Positions 1 through 6,163 of a DNA stretch of 9,243 nt are shown in pieces. Each line of letters starts with the position of its first letter. The stretch's first letter is position 1. Origin of the DNA: JAUPVN01 sp964423475 (GTDB lineage Bacteria > Patescibacteriota > Saccharimonadia > Saccharimonadales > CAIOMD01); assembly GCA_964423475.1 (NCBI GenBank), contig CAYRFD010000037.1, positions 1 to 9,243 of the forward strand. Reading direction: 5' to 3'. Under the pieces are notes generated by a model. It had not been told where the DNA came from, ran no database searches, and saw nothing but the letters and a program-made list of their open reading frames with translations. The position numbers and the translations under genes are program-made.

Positions 1-1
1 T

Positions 2-283
2 AAAGTAAATACAATTGTTTCTAAAGATGATATTTACAATGCTAAGCCGCATCCAGAAGCTTTTGATCTTGCATTTAAAACTTTAAAACTAAATGACATA
101 GACAGAAAATATGTTTGTGCCTTTGAAGACCACCCACGCGGTATTGAATCTGCAAAAGCAGCCGGTTTATTTACGTTAGGTTTTGCTATTAGACATACTA
201 AAAAAGAATTTTTATCTTTAAAAATCCCACCAGATTTTGTATATAGCAACTATAAAGAACTATTTAATTATTTTGTAAAATAG
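2..283 (+). CDS. HAD-superfamily hydrolase / phosphatase, 3' fragment
   Basis: Partial gene running in from before the window; 93 residues remain, ending at TAG 281-283. The visible part is the C-terminal half of a haloacid-dehalogenase Rossmann fold of the beta-phosphoglucomutase/phosphoglycolate-phosphatase type. KPHPEAF (fragment residues 15-21) carries the motif III lysine, and FEDHPRGIESAKAAG (41-55) is the motif IV acidic pair followed by the usual glycine/alanine-rich helix. The nucleophile aspartate (motif I) and the cap domain lie outside the window, so the substrate cannot be stated; the family dephosphorylates small phosphorylated metabolites or isomerises sugar phosphates. The next gene starts one base after the stop, so the two are almost certainly co-transcribed. 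Family assignment is firm, exact function unknown. Confidence 0.85.
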   Translation, partial: KVNTIVSKDDIYNAKPHPEAFDLAFKTLKLNDIDRKYVCAFEDHPRGIESAKAAGLFTLGFAIRHTKKEFLSLKIPPDFVYSNYKELFNYFVK

Positions 284-284
284 C

Positions 285-833
285 ATGAAAACTAAGCAAC
301 AAATTCGTAACCAAGCACTTAGTATTAGATCTAACATACCAAAAGATATTTTAGATACCTATAATGCAAATATTTATAAAAATACCATTAGTATAGTAAG
401 TAGTATAAAAATCAAATCAGTACATTGCTATATTTCATATAATAAAGAGCCCAGCACATTAAAATTATTAGATTTTTTTATTAATAATAAAATCAAAACA
501 TATGTACCTGTTTTGGTAGATAATAATATGATCAGTTCTCAAATAGTTAATAATAATTTTGTTGATGGCCCCTATGGCATATTGCAACCAAAAAATATAA
601 TTATTGCTCCAGATAATCTTAAATATAATTTAATTATAGTGCCAACACTAGCGTTTGATGGTAATAAAAATCGCTTGGGCTATGGCAAGGGTTATTATGA
701 TAAATTTTTAATAAAACAAAATAACGCTTATACAATTGGTTTATGCTATGAACAAAACAAAATTAAAAATTTGCCTACAGACGCACATGATGTTTCTTTA
801 AGAACTATTGTTACTCAAAAAAATGTTTATTAA
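285..833 (+). CDS. fau: 5-formyltetrahydrofolate cyclo-ligase (5,10-methenyl-THF synthetase)
   Basis: 182 residues, the normal length for this family. The enzyme uses ATP to convert 5-formyl-THF to 5,10-methenyl-THF, returning a folate storage form to the one-carbon pool in the cytoplasm. The signature is LGYGKGYYDKFL at 131-142 (phosphate/ATP-binding loop). It is preceded by IIVPTLAFD (117-125), equivalent to the usual VPGxAFD strand, and by YGILQP (97-102). The C-terminal HDVSLRTIVT (168-177) matches the family ending HDxxLxxxVT. The ATG begins one base after the upstream HAD gene, and I see no Shine-Dalgarno sequence, so translation probably depends on coupling to that gene. It converges on the EEP-family gene with a 4-base gap. 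glyA in this window makes 5,10-methylene-THF in the same pathway. The symbol fau (ygfA in E. coli) is by family. Confidence 0.93.
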   Translation: MKTKQQIRNQALSIRSNIPKDILDTYNANIYKNTISIVSSIKIKSVHCYISYNKEPSTLKLLDFFINNKIKTYVPVLVDNNMISSQIVNNNFVDGPYGILQPKNIIIAPDNLKYNLIIVPTLAFDGNKNRLGYGKGYYDKFLIKQNNAYTIGLCYEQNKIKNLPTDAHDVSLRTIVTQKNVY

Positions 834-837
834 AAAC

Positions 838-1605
838 TTATTTGTTACTGATATTAAGCACTGCAACTAGAGGTAAATGGTCTGATATATCAATATTAGG
901 ACAATAGTGTTTAGTTACTTTTATATTTGGGCTAACAAAAATTGCATCTACCACAGCCGTTGCGTACCCGGGAAGGGTTTTATGCTTCATATTAAAAGTG
1001 GTTGTAAGTTCGCCTTTAAAGACATTTGTAAAACCTGATTCTAAGTCTTTTATGGCCTGATTATTTGGCGTAGCATTTGTGTCGCCAGCTATAATAACAT
1101 TTTTATAGTCTTTTGTTTGTTCTAATATTACTTTTGACATATTTTGGCGCTCTGGGCTATATCTATTACCTTTCATGTCCCACACACCCTGAAAGTTAAA
1201 AACATCTAAATTTTGGTTTTGCAATTTTATTGTTACGTGCTGCAAATTGCGCGGTGTAGTGGTGAACTCTTTTGGGTTAAAAGCGTCGCGCTCTCTGTAG
1301 GGTATATCAAAAAAAGTTACTTCACTATTTATGATTGGTAATTTAGAAAATACTGCATTACCTTGTTCTATTTTGCCTTCCGGTACTCTATCTAACATAG
1401 TTGGGGCATGATGTTGGTATTTATAACTTAGATTGCTATTTAATACCTCTAAAGATCTATAATTGCGGGGTAATTTTAGATCTGTGCCACTGTATACTTC
1501 TTGTAACATTAAAATGTCGGCATCTTCAGATTGTAAAAAATCAATAATATTATCCATTAAATTGCCACCTTGCCACAAATTTAAACAAATAACTTTTATA
1601 TTCAT
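838..1605 (-). CDS. Endonuclease/exonuclease/phosphatase (EEP) family protein
   Basis: 255 residues from ATG 1605 (MNIKVICLNLWQ). Upstream in-frame codons belong to tRNA-Arg and are not protein. The fold is the Mg2+-dependent EEP (DNase I / Exo III / sphingomyelinase-like) type. Visible elements are N9 in the first strand, the metal-binding glutamate in LQEVY (E36), GNAVFSKLPI (82-91), GDTNATP (174-180, D175 and N177), VDAIFVS (219-225) and the terminal SDHLPLVAVL (241-250, D242 and H243). At the position where many relatives have a catalytic His (NxH), this protein reads NFQGVW (137-142), so the His seems replaced by Gln139. There is no signal peptide or membrane segment, so it is probably cytoplasmic. 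The substrate could be DNA, RNA or a phosphoester and cannot be decided. No Shine-Dalgarno is seen; it lies 28 bases after tRNA-Arg and may be transcribed with the tRNAs. Confidence 0.85.
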   Translation of the reverse strand: MNIKVICLNLWQGGNLMDNIIDFLQSEDADILMLQEVYSGTDLKLPRNYRSLEVLNSNLSYKYQHHAPTMLDRVPEGKIEQGNAVFSKLPIINSEVTFFDIPYRERDAFNPKEFTTTPRNLQHVTIKLQNQNLDVFNFQGVWDMKGNRYSPERQNMSKVILEQTKDYKNVIIAGDTNATPNNQAIKDLESGFTNVFKGELTTTFNMKHKTLPGYATAVVDAIFVSPNIKVTKHYCPNIDISDHLPLVAVLNISNK

Positions 1606-1633
1606 AAATTTTATAATTACATAATTTTTCAAT

Positions 1634-1710
1634 TGGTACCCCGGGAGGGATTCGAACCCCCGACCTGTGGGATAGAAGCCCATCGCTCTAATCCTCTGAG
1701 CTACCGGGGC
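1634..1710 (-). tRNA. tRNA-Arg (anticodon TCT)
   Basis: Folds as a 77-nt cloverleaf on the minus strand, including an encoded CCA (1634-1636). The acceptor GCCCCGG pairs with CCGGGGT, the outermost pair being G-U, with A73 as discriminator. The D stem is GCTC/GAGC. The anticodon stem ATGGG/CCCAC has an A-C mismatch at its top. The loop CTTCTAT puts the anticodon TCT at 1674-1676. The T stem GGGGG/CCCTC contains one G-U pair around the loop TTCGAAT. It reads AGA (and AGG) arginine codons; AGA is common in this window. It sits 11 bases after tRNA-Gly on the same strand. Confidence 0.95.
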
Positions 1711-1721
1711 AGGTACCATTT

Positions 1722-1796
1722 TGGTGCGGGATGGGGGAGTCGAACCCCCGTCCTAAGTTTGGAAAACTTATATATTAGCCGTTATACGAATCCCGC
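1722..1796 (-). tRNA. tRNA-Gly (anticodon TCC)
   Basis: 75-nt cloverleaf on the minus strand with encoded CCA (1722-1724). The acceptor GCGGGAT/ATCCCGC pairs perfectly, with discriminator A. The D stem is GTAT/ATAT (one G-U). The anticodon stem is TAAGT/ACTTA with loop TTTCCAA, giving anticodon TCC at 1761-1763. The T arm GGGGG/CCCCC closes the loop TTCGACT. It decodes GGA and, by wobble, GGG glycine codons. It is the first tRNA of a two-tRNA cluster preceded by a TATAAT box. Confidence 0.96.
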
Positions 1797-1818
1797 ATAA
1801 ATACGTTATAACAGAGTA

Positions 1819-1827
1819 ATTATACCA
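1819..1827 (-). promoter_or_regulatory. Extended -10 promoter for the tRNA-Gly/tRNA-Arg cluster
   Basis: On the minus strand, TGG followed by TATAAT (TATAAT at 1819-1824, TG at 1826-1827) is a perfect -10 with the TGn extension. It lies in the 47-base gap between the murA stop and tRNA-Gly. The predicted start near 1812 gives a leader of about 16 bases before the mature tRNA. No good -35 is seen at 17 bases, which is tolerated with an extended -10. The EEP gene downstream may be read from the same promoter. Confidence 0.6.
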
Positions 1828-1843
1828 CAAAATATATCATTAA

Positions 1844-3361
1844 CTATAGCTCGTGAAGTGTTTTTATATCTGCGCCAAGCTCTCTCAGGCGCATAGCAAG
1901 CGATTCGTAGCCACGGTTTATAGAATATACATTTCGTAACACTGAGCGCCCTGGAGCGGCCAGCATAGCAACTAAAATGATTGTTGCGGGGCGTAGGGCG
2001 GGTGGGCAAATAACTTCTGTAGCTTTAAACTTGGTGGGGCCATCTACTATAACTCTGTGTGGGTCTAATAATCTAACTTTTGCCCCCAATTTGTTTAGTT
2101 CTGTAAAATATAATGCCCTATCTTCAAAAACCCAGTCATGAATAAGTGTTTCACCGTTTGCAATAGCTGCAATTGGCACAAAAAATGGCAAATTATCTAT
2201 ATTTATGCCAGGGTAAGGTAATGGGTGGATCTTATCTCCTAAAGCGGTTAGCCCATCATGGTGATGAGTAGTAATATCTACTAAACGCGTTTTGCCATTA
2301 TAAGATGGGTATACCTCGCTATAGTCAAATCTTAATCCCATTTTTTCGAGTTTTAAAAGCTCTAATTCTAAAAAGTCTATAGCAGCGCGTTTTACCGTAA
2401 TTTTAGAGTTTGTAACCGCTGCCGCCGTAATAAACAACATTGCTTCTAGAGGGTCTTCTCCGGAATGATATTTAACACGTTTGTTAATAGACTTTGCGCC
2501 GTGGATGGTTAGGCTTGTGGTGCCAATACCTTCTATTTTAACCCCTAGCTTTTGCAAAAAAAAGCATAAATCCTGCACCATATAATTACAGGCTGCAAAT
2601 GATATAACGGTTTTACCTTCTGTTAAGGCGGCGGCAAGTAGGGCATTTTCTGTTGCAGTATCGCTCATTTCGTACATTGTTACGCGGCCGGGCTGTTTTT
2701 TATTTACAGTCAAGGTGTATTTTCCGTCTGTTGTTTCAATTTTTACACCAAATTTTTCTAACACGTATTCATGAGCGGCAATTGTACGTTTACCTAAGTG
2801 GCAACCACCCGCATAAGGCAATTGAAACTTTTTTTCATAATGCATAATAGAGCCAATAAACATTATAATGCTACGCGTTTTTTTAGCAGCCTCTACGTTA
2901 ATATCTTCTAGTTTTAGCTTAGCTGGTGGTTTTAGTTCTAAATCTACACCGTTTACCCAGCGCACCTGTACTCCAATACTTTCTAAAACCTCTAAAAGCC
3001 TAAAAACCTCTTCTATGCGAGGGGCATTTTCTATATATGTTACGCCTTTATTTAAAAGAGCTCCGGCAAGTATTGCAACGGTGGCATTTTTAGATGATTT
3101 CATGGTTATTTCACCACTAATTTCTTTACCACCATTAATTTCAAAGCTTAAGGCTTTTGGGTTAAGCGTAACAATATCACGGCCTAAGGCTGTGCTGATT
3201 CTAGAAATAGTTTCTAGGCTTAAGTTTTGCTTGCCTTGTTCTATTCTATTTATTGCAGACTGGCTTGTGCCAAGGCGCCTAGCAAATTCTGCTTGGGTAA
3301 GACCTCTTTCTTGGCGTATTTTAGTAATTAATTGACCTATTTTAGCGTTATTTGTACTCAT
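1844..3361 (-). CDS. murA: UDP-N-acetylglucosamine 1-carboxyvinyltransferase with N-terminal XRE helix-turn-helix
   Basis: 505 residues, about 80 longer than ordinary MurA (near 420); the excess is an N-terminal DNA-binding domain. MurA transfers enolpyruvate from PEP to UDP-GlcNAc, the first committed step of peptidoglycan synthesis, in the cytoplasm. Residues 8-65 form an XRE HTH (LTQAEFARRLGTSQSAINRI at 21-40, then EQGK). Residues from about 72 on form the two-lobed EPSP-synthase-like fold. Key positions are present: K91-N92 in KSSKNA (E. coli K22/N23), C187 in AGGCHLGKR (catalytic loop Cys115, fosfomycin target), D389 in NIDN (D305), R457 in PALRPA (R371) and R483 in INRGYE (R397). The enzyme therefore looks active. 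The ATG at 3361 sits 9 bases after a strong -10 box, implying an almost leaderless mRNA, and no Shine-Dalgarno is seen. The gene is divergent from glyA and upstream of two tRNAs. Equivalence to E. coli residues is by motif, not by computed alignment. Confidence 0.94.
   Translation of the reverse strand: MSTNNAKIGQLITKIRQERGLTQAEFARRLGTSQSAINRIEQGKQNLSLETISRISTALGRDIVTLNPKALSFEINGGKEISGEITMKSSKNATVAILAGALLNKGVTYIENAPRIEEVFRLLEVLESIGVQVRWVNGVDLELKPPAKLKLEDINVEAAKKTRSIIMFIGSIMHYEKKFQLPYAGGCHLGKRTIAAHEYVLEKFGVKIETTDGKYTLTVNKKQPGRVTMYEMSDTATENALLAAALTEGKTVISFAACNYMVQDLCFFLQKLGVKIEGIGTTSLTIHGAKSINKRVKYHSGEDPLEAMLFITAAAVTNSKITVKRAAIDFLELELLKLEKMGLRFDYSEVYPSYNGKTRLVDITTHHHDGLTALGDKIHPLPYPGINIDNLPFFVPIAAIANGETLIHDWVFEDRALYFTELNKLGAKVRLLDPHRVIVDGPTKFKATEVICPPALRPATIILVAMLAAPGRSVLRNVYSINRGYESLAMRLRELGADIKTLHEL
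3167..3340 (-). other. XRE-family helix-turn-helix domain fused to MurA (residues 8-65)
   Basis: This segment of the murA gene encodes a complete lambda-repressor-like HTH. Helix 1 is IGQLITKIRQERG, helix 2 LTQAEFARRLG, the recognition helix TSQSAINRIEQG and helix 4 SLETISRISTALG. No stop or frameshift separates it from the MurA part, and the promoter lies upstream of this domain, so both parts should be one polypeptide. Ordinary MurA starts near residue 70 of this protein. Confidence 0.88.
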
Positions 3362-3370
3362 ATAACATTA

Positions 3371-3399
3371 TTTATATCAAATAAGGTAATCTATGTAAA
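3371..3399 (-). promoter_or_regulatory. murA promoter, near-consensus, placing the start almost at the ATG
   Basis: On the minus strand, TTTACA (3394-3399; 5 of 6 to TTGACA), a 17-base spacer, then TATAAA (3371-3376) with a TGA extended -10 just before it. Transcription would begin around 3363-3365, only a few bases before the ATG at 3361. No ribosome binding site fits in that space. Confidence 0.65.
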
Positions 3400-3416
3400 A
3401 TGTATTTTATATATTG

Positions 3417-3422
3417 TATAAT
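3417..3422 (+). promoter_or_regulatory. glyA -10 box giving a leaderless transcript
   Basis: Perfect TATAAT at 3417-3422, then the six bases ACTTAT, then the ATG at 3429. The usual distance from a -10 box to the start point puts +1 at or within two bases of the start codon. At a 17-base spacer the -35 position is 3394-3399 (TGTAAA, weak), the same six base pairs used as the murA -35 on the other strand. No Shine-Dalgarno is present. Confidence 0.6.
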
Positions 3423-3428
3423 ACTTAT

Positions 3429-4709
3429 ATGTTAAATAATTCATATCTTCAAGAACTTTTAGATGCAGAACAAAAACGTCAACACGAGGGTTTAGAGCTT
3501 ATACCATCGGAAAATTATGTTAGTAAAGATGTCTTAAATGCATTGGGCAGCGTATTTACTAATAAATATTCAGAGGGATACCCTAACCGCAGATATTATG
3601 GTGGCCAACAAAACACCGATAAGGTTGAATCTTTTGCAATCGAAAAAGCAAAAATGTTGTTTAAGGCAGATCATGCTAATGTACAGCCCCATAGTGGTGC
3701 ACCCGCCAACGAAGCAGTATATAGTGCTTGGTTAGACCCAGGTGACACCGTGATAGCTATGGATTTATCTCATGGTGGGCACTTAACTCATGGTTCACCA
3801 GTTACGCGCAGTGCTCATTTATATAATTTTGTTAGATACAAAATGAAGAATGTTGAAACGGGCGAGATTGACTATGATGGTTTACGTACTTTAGCCCTTA
3901 AACATAAACCAAAAATTATATTAGCAGGGTTTAGTTGCTACCCAAGAGAACTAGATTACGCTAAGTTTGCTGCAATAGGTAATGAGGTAGGGGCGTTACT
4001 AATGGCCGATATGGCCCATATTGCTGGATTAATTGCTGGTGGAGTAGCTAAAAACCCATTTGATTATGGTTTTCATGTTATTACAACTACAACTCATAAG
4101 ACCCTAAGAGGCCCACGGGGCGGTATGATTCTTACTAAGGGCCATGTGGGTAACCCATTAAAAGCACCAGAAAAAACTATAGAAAATATTCCTACATTAG
4201 TAGACAGATCAATCTTTCCTGGTATGCAGGGAGGCCCTCATATGAATAATATTCTTGCAAAAGCAGTTGCTTTTGATGAAGCTTCTCAGCCAGCGTTTAA
4301 AGAATATGCTAAACAGGTTGTTACAAATGCTAATGTGTTGGCAAATAATTTAATGAAAAATGGTTTTAAATTAATTACAAACGGAACAGATAATCATTTA
4401 ATGCTTATAGATGTTAAGGCATCTTTAGATATAGATGGTAGTGTGGCCGAAAAGGCTTTAGATAAAGCTGGTTTAACAACAAATAAAAACGTTATTCCAG
4501 ATGATACATTGCCTCCTTTTAGGCCAAGCGGTATAAGACTAGGTACTCCAGCAGTTACTACTAGGGGTTTTAAAACAGAGCATATGGAACAATTAGCTAA
4601 TTGGATTGTGGAATCTCTAAAAAATCATGATGATGATAAAAAACTAGATAGTATTCGCGTACAAGTAAAAGAATTTTCAAGTAGTTTTCCTTTACCTTCT
4701 GATAGTTAA
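3429..4709 (+). CDS. glyA: Serine hydroxymethyltransferase
   Basis: 426 residues from ATG 3429. An upstream in-frame TTG at 3414 overlaps the TATAAT box and is rejected as start. This PLP enzyme interconverts serine and glycine while forming 5,10-methylene-THF, the main source of one-carbon units and glycine. Features in order: LELIPSENY (22-30, active-site glutamate loop), SEGYPNRRYYGG (48-59), MADMAH (192-197, D194 contacting the PLP pyridine nitrogen), TTTTHKTLRGPRGG (219-232, K224 forming the Schiff base), and FPGMQGGPH followed by the small C-terminal domain with RPSGIRLGTPAVTTRG. Length and motifs are normal for bacterial GlyA. It converges on the Rel/Spo gene with a 2-base gap and is divergent from murA. 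It links to the 5-formyl-THF cyclo-ligase in this window, since SHMT is also the known source of 5-formyl-THF as a side product. Confidence 0.97.
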   Translation: MLNNSYLQELLDAEQKRQHEGLELIPSENYVSKDVLNALGSVFTNKYSEGYPNRRYYGGQQNTDKVESFAIEKAKMLFKADHANVQPHSGAPANEAVYSAWLDPGDTVIAMDLSHGGHLTHGSPVTRSAHLYNFVRYKMKNVETGEIDYDGLRTLALKHKPKIILAGFSCYPRELDYAKFAAIGNEVGALLMADMAHIAGLIAGGVAKNPFDYGFHVITTTTHKTLRGPRGGMILTKGHVGNPLKAPEKTIENIPTLVDRSIFPGMQGGPHMNNILAKAVAFDEASQPAFKEYAKQVVTNANVLANNLMKNGFKLITNGTDNHLMLIDVKASLDIDGSVAEKALDKAGLTTNKNVIPDDTLPPFRPSGIRLGTPAVTTRGFKTEHMEQLANWIVESLKNHDDDKKLDSIRVQVKEFSSSFPLPSDS

Positions 4710-4721
4710 AATTATAATTTT
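4708..4721. terminator. AT-only palindrome spanning the glyA/rel stop codons
   Basis: AAAATTATAATTTT is a perfect 14-base palindrome lying across both stop codons (glyA TAA 4707-4709; rel TAA 4712-4714 on minus) and followed by more T on the + strand. It could act as a weak bidirectional terminator or simply reflect base composition. It has no G-C pair, so stability would be low. Confidence 0.25.
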
Positions 4722-6163
4722 TTATGTTTTAAAAATTTTCTTATTCTACCCTGGGCGGTAGATGTAACGCATAATTCCAGCCATTTGTCGCTAGGCCTAG
4801 ATTTGCTATTTGTTGTAATTTCTACAATATCCTCGCTATGCAGAACTGTCTTTAATGCAACAAATTTACCGTTAATCTTTCCGCCGGCCGCGTGAGAGCC
4901 AATTTCTGTATGAACGGCATACGCAAAATCTAATACTGTGGCGCCAACTGGCAGGTCAATAACATCACCCTTTGGGGTAAACAAAAAAATACGATCCTGA
5001 AAAAAATCTGTTTTTAATCGTTTTAAATATATATGTGGTGATACATCGGCATTTTGAAACTCACGTAATTGTTCTATCCAGGCAAAGCTTTCTTGAGGAT
5101 CATGTTTGGTATTTGGTCCAGATTTATAGTAATGATGGCTTGCAACTCCGTATTCATTGAATTCGTGCATTTCTAATGTTCTAAACTGTATTTCTACAAT
5201 AGGTCCGTCTCCAGTAAATACGGCTGTATGTAGGCTTTGATACCCGTTAGGCTTTGGAACAGCTATGTAGTCTTTTATTCTACCGGGAACAGGACGCCAA
5301 TGATTATGTACAGCCCCCATTGCACGGTAGCAGTCGGCTACAGATTTTGTGATTACTCTTAATGCAACAATGTCAAAAATTTCTTCTATGTTCCACCTTT
5401 TACGTTCTAATTTTTTATATAAACTATAAGTTCCTTTTACGCGCTTATCTATTGTTGGTGTGTATTCTAGATTTTCTGATAACTCAACCATAATACCACG
5501 GTACATTTTTTTAATTGTACCATCAGCTTTTTTAAGACGGGCAATCATTAAATTTTTTGTTCTATTATATTCTTCTGGGTATGCATAAGGAAAAGCTAGA
5601 TCATTAATAATAGAAACAACTTTACCCATGCTTAATCTTGAGGCTAGAGGTGCATATATCATAATACTTTCTAAAGCTATGCGTTGCTGTTTAGGCTCTG
5701 GCAAATATTGTAAAGTTTCTAAGTTGTGCCATCTGTCTGCTAATTTTAATATAACCACTCTAACATCTTGCGCTACAGATACAAAAAATTTACGTAAGCT
5801 TTCTACGTGGCGTTCATTACCTCTATATTTTAATTTTCCTAATTTACTTACTCCGGCAACTAACTTACCTACTTCTTTACCAAATTTTTCTGTAATTTGT
5901 TCTTCTGTAACATCGGTGTCTTCTATGGTGTCGTGTAGTAAAGCAGCACAAATTAATGTTGTATCCATTCCCATGTCTATAATATGTTTAGCAACTGGCC
6001 CACAATGGCCTTTCATGTAGGGGTCTCCATTGGCACGTTTTTGGCCCTTGTGGGCTTCTTCTGCAAAATCATAGGCAACAGAGATAACCTCAATATCGTA
6101 TTCTGTCGTATTGGGGTTTACCTTTTCTAGATGTTTTAATAATGATTTTTTAGAGACACTCAT
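4712..6163 (-). CDS. RelA/SpoT-type (p)ppGpp synthetase/hydrolase, short form ending after the TGS domain
   Basis: 483 residues, against over 700 for full-length Rel/SpoT. The cytoplasmic family makes (p)ppGpp from ATP plus GTP/GDP and, when bifunctional, hydrolyses it. The N-terminal HD hydrolase domain (about 25-190) keeps H53, H77-D78, E81-D82 and LADRWHN (D143, N147), spaced as in Rel from Streptococcus. The synthetase domain (about 225-345) has KGTYSLYKK, DIVALRVI (D264), GRIKDYIAVPKPNGYQSLHT (294-313) and VEIQFRT (E324). The RxKD motif (295-298) is the bifunctional type, not the ExDD of monofunctional RelA. A TGS domain follows (about 391-452). The protein then stops at residue 483, so the helical, zinc-finger and ACT regulatory domains are missing. 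Its ATG overlaps the murB stop (ATGA, 6160-6163), showing translational coupling to murB. Both active sites look intact. Confidence 0.93.
   Translation of the reverse strand: MSVSKKSLLKHLEKVNPNTTEYDIEVISVAYDFAEEAHKGQKRANGDPYMKGHCGPVAKHIIDMGMDTTLICAALLHDTIEDTDVTEEQITEKFGKEVGKLVAGVSKLGKLKYRGNERHVESLRKFFVSVAQDVRVVILKLADRWHNLETLQYLPEPKQQRIALESIMIYAPLASRLSMGKVVSIINDLAFPYAYPEEYNRTKNLMIARLKKADGTIKKMYRGIMVELSENLEYTPTIDKRVKGTYSLYKKLERKRWNIEEIFDIVALRVITKSVADCYRAMGAVHNHWRPVPGRIKDYIAVPKPNGYQSLHTAVFTGDGPIVEIQFRTLEMHEFNEYGVASHHYYKSGPNTKHDPQESFAWIEQLREFQNADVSPHIYLKRLKTDFFQDRIFLFTPKGDVIDLPVGATVLDFAYAVHTEIGSHAAGGKINGKFVALKTVLHSEDIVEITTNSKSRPSDKWLELCVTSTAQGRIRKFLKHKKL

Noticed and set aside
34..249. 71-residue minus-strand open frame at the left edge
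   Set aside because: Lies opposite the HAD coding sequence, whose motifs are clear, and has no recognisable features.
1635..1716. GGTACC on both sides of tRNA-Arg, as possible attachment site or insertion duplication
   Set aside because: One copy is just the discriminator and CCA end of the tRNA; six bases with no integrase nearby and intact gene order make it chance.
1606..1719. N-terminal extension of the EEP gene (38 residues starting at ATG 1719)
   Set aside because: It is read through tRNA-Arg; the family N-terminus starts at MNIKVICLN (1605).
2868..3335. 155-residue + strand open frame opposite murA
   Set aside because: Antisense shadow of the HTH-MurA coding region, with no motifs or ribosome site; the same applies to frames opposite murB (6608-7150) and rel (5628-6020).
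3414..3428. TTG start for glyA, five residues upstream
   Set aside because: The codons overlap the TATAAT box and add nothing to the family N-terminus; ATG 3429 fits both promoter and family.
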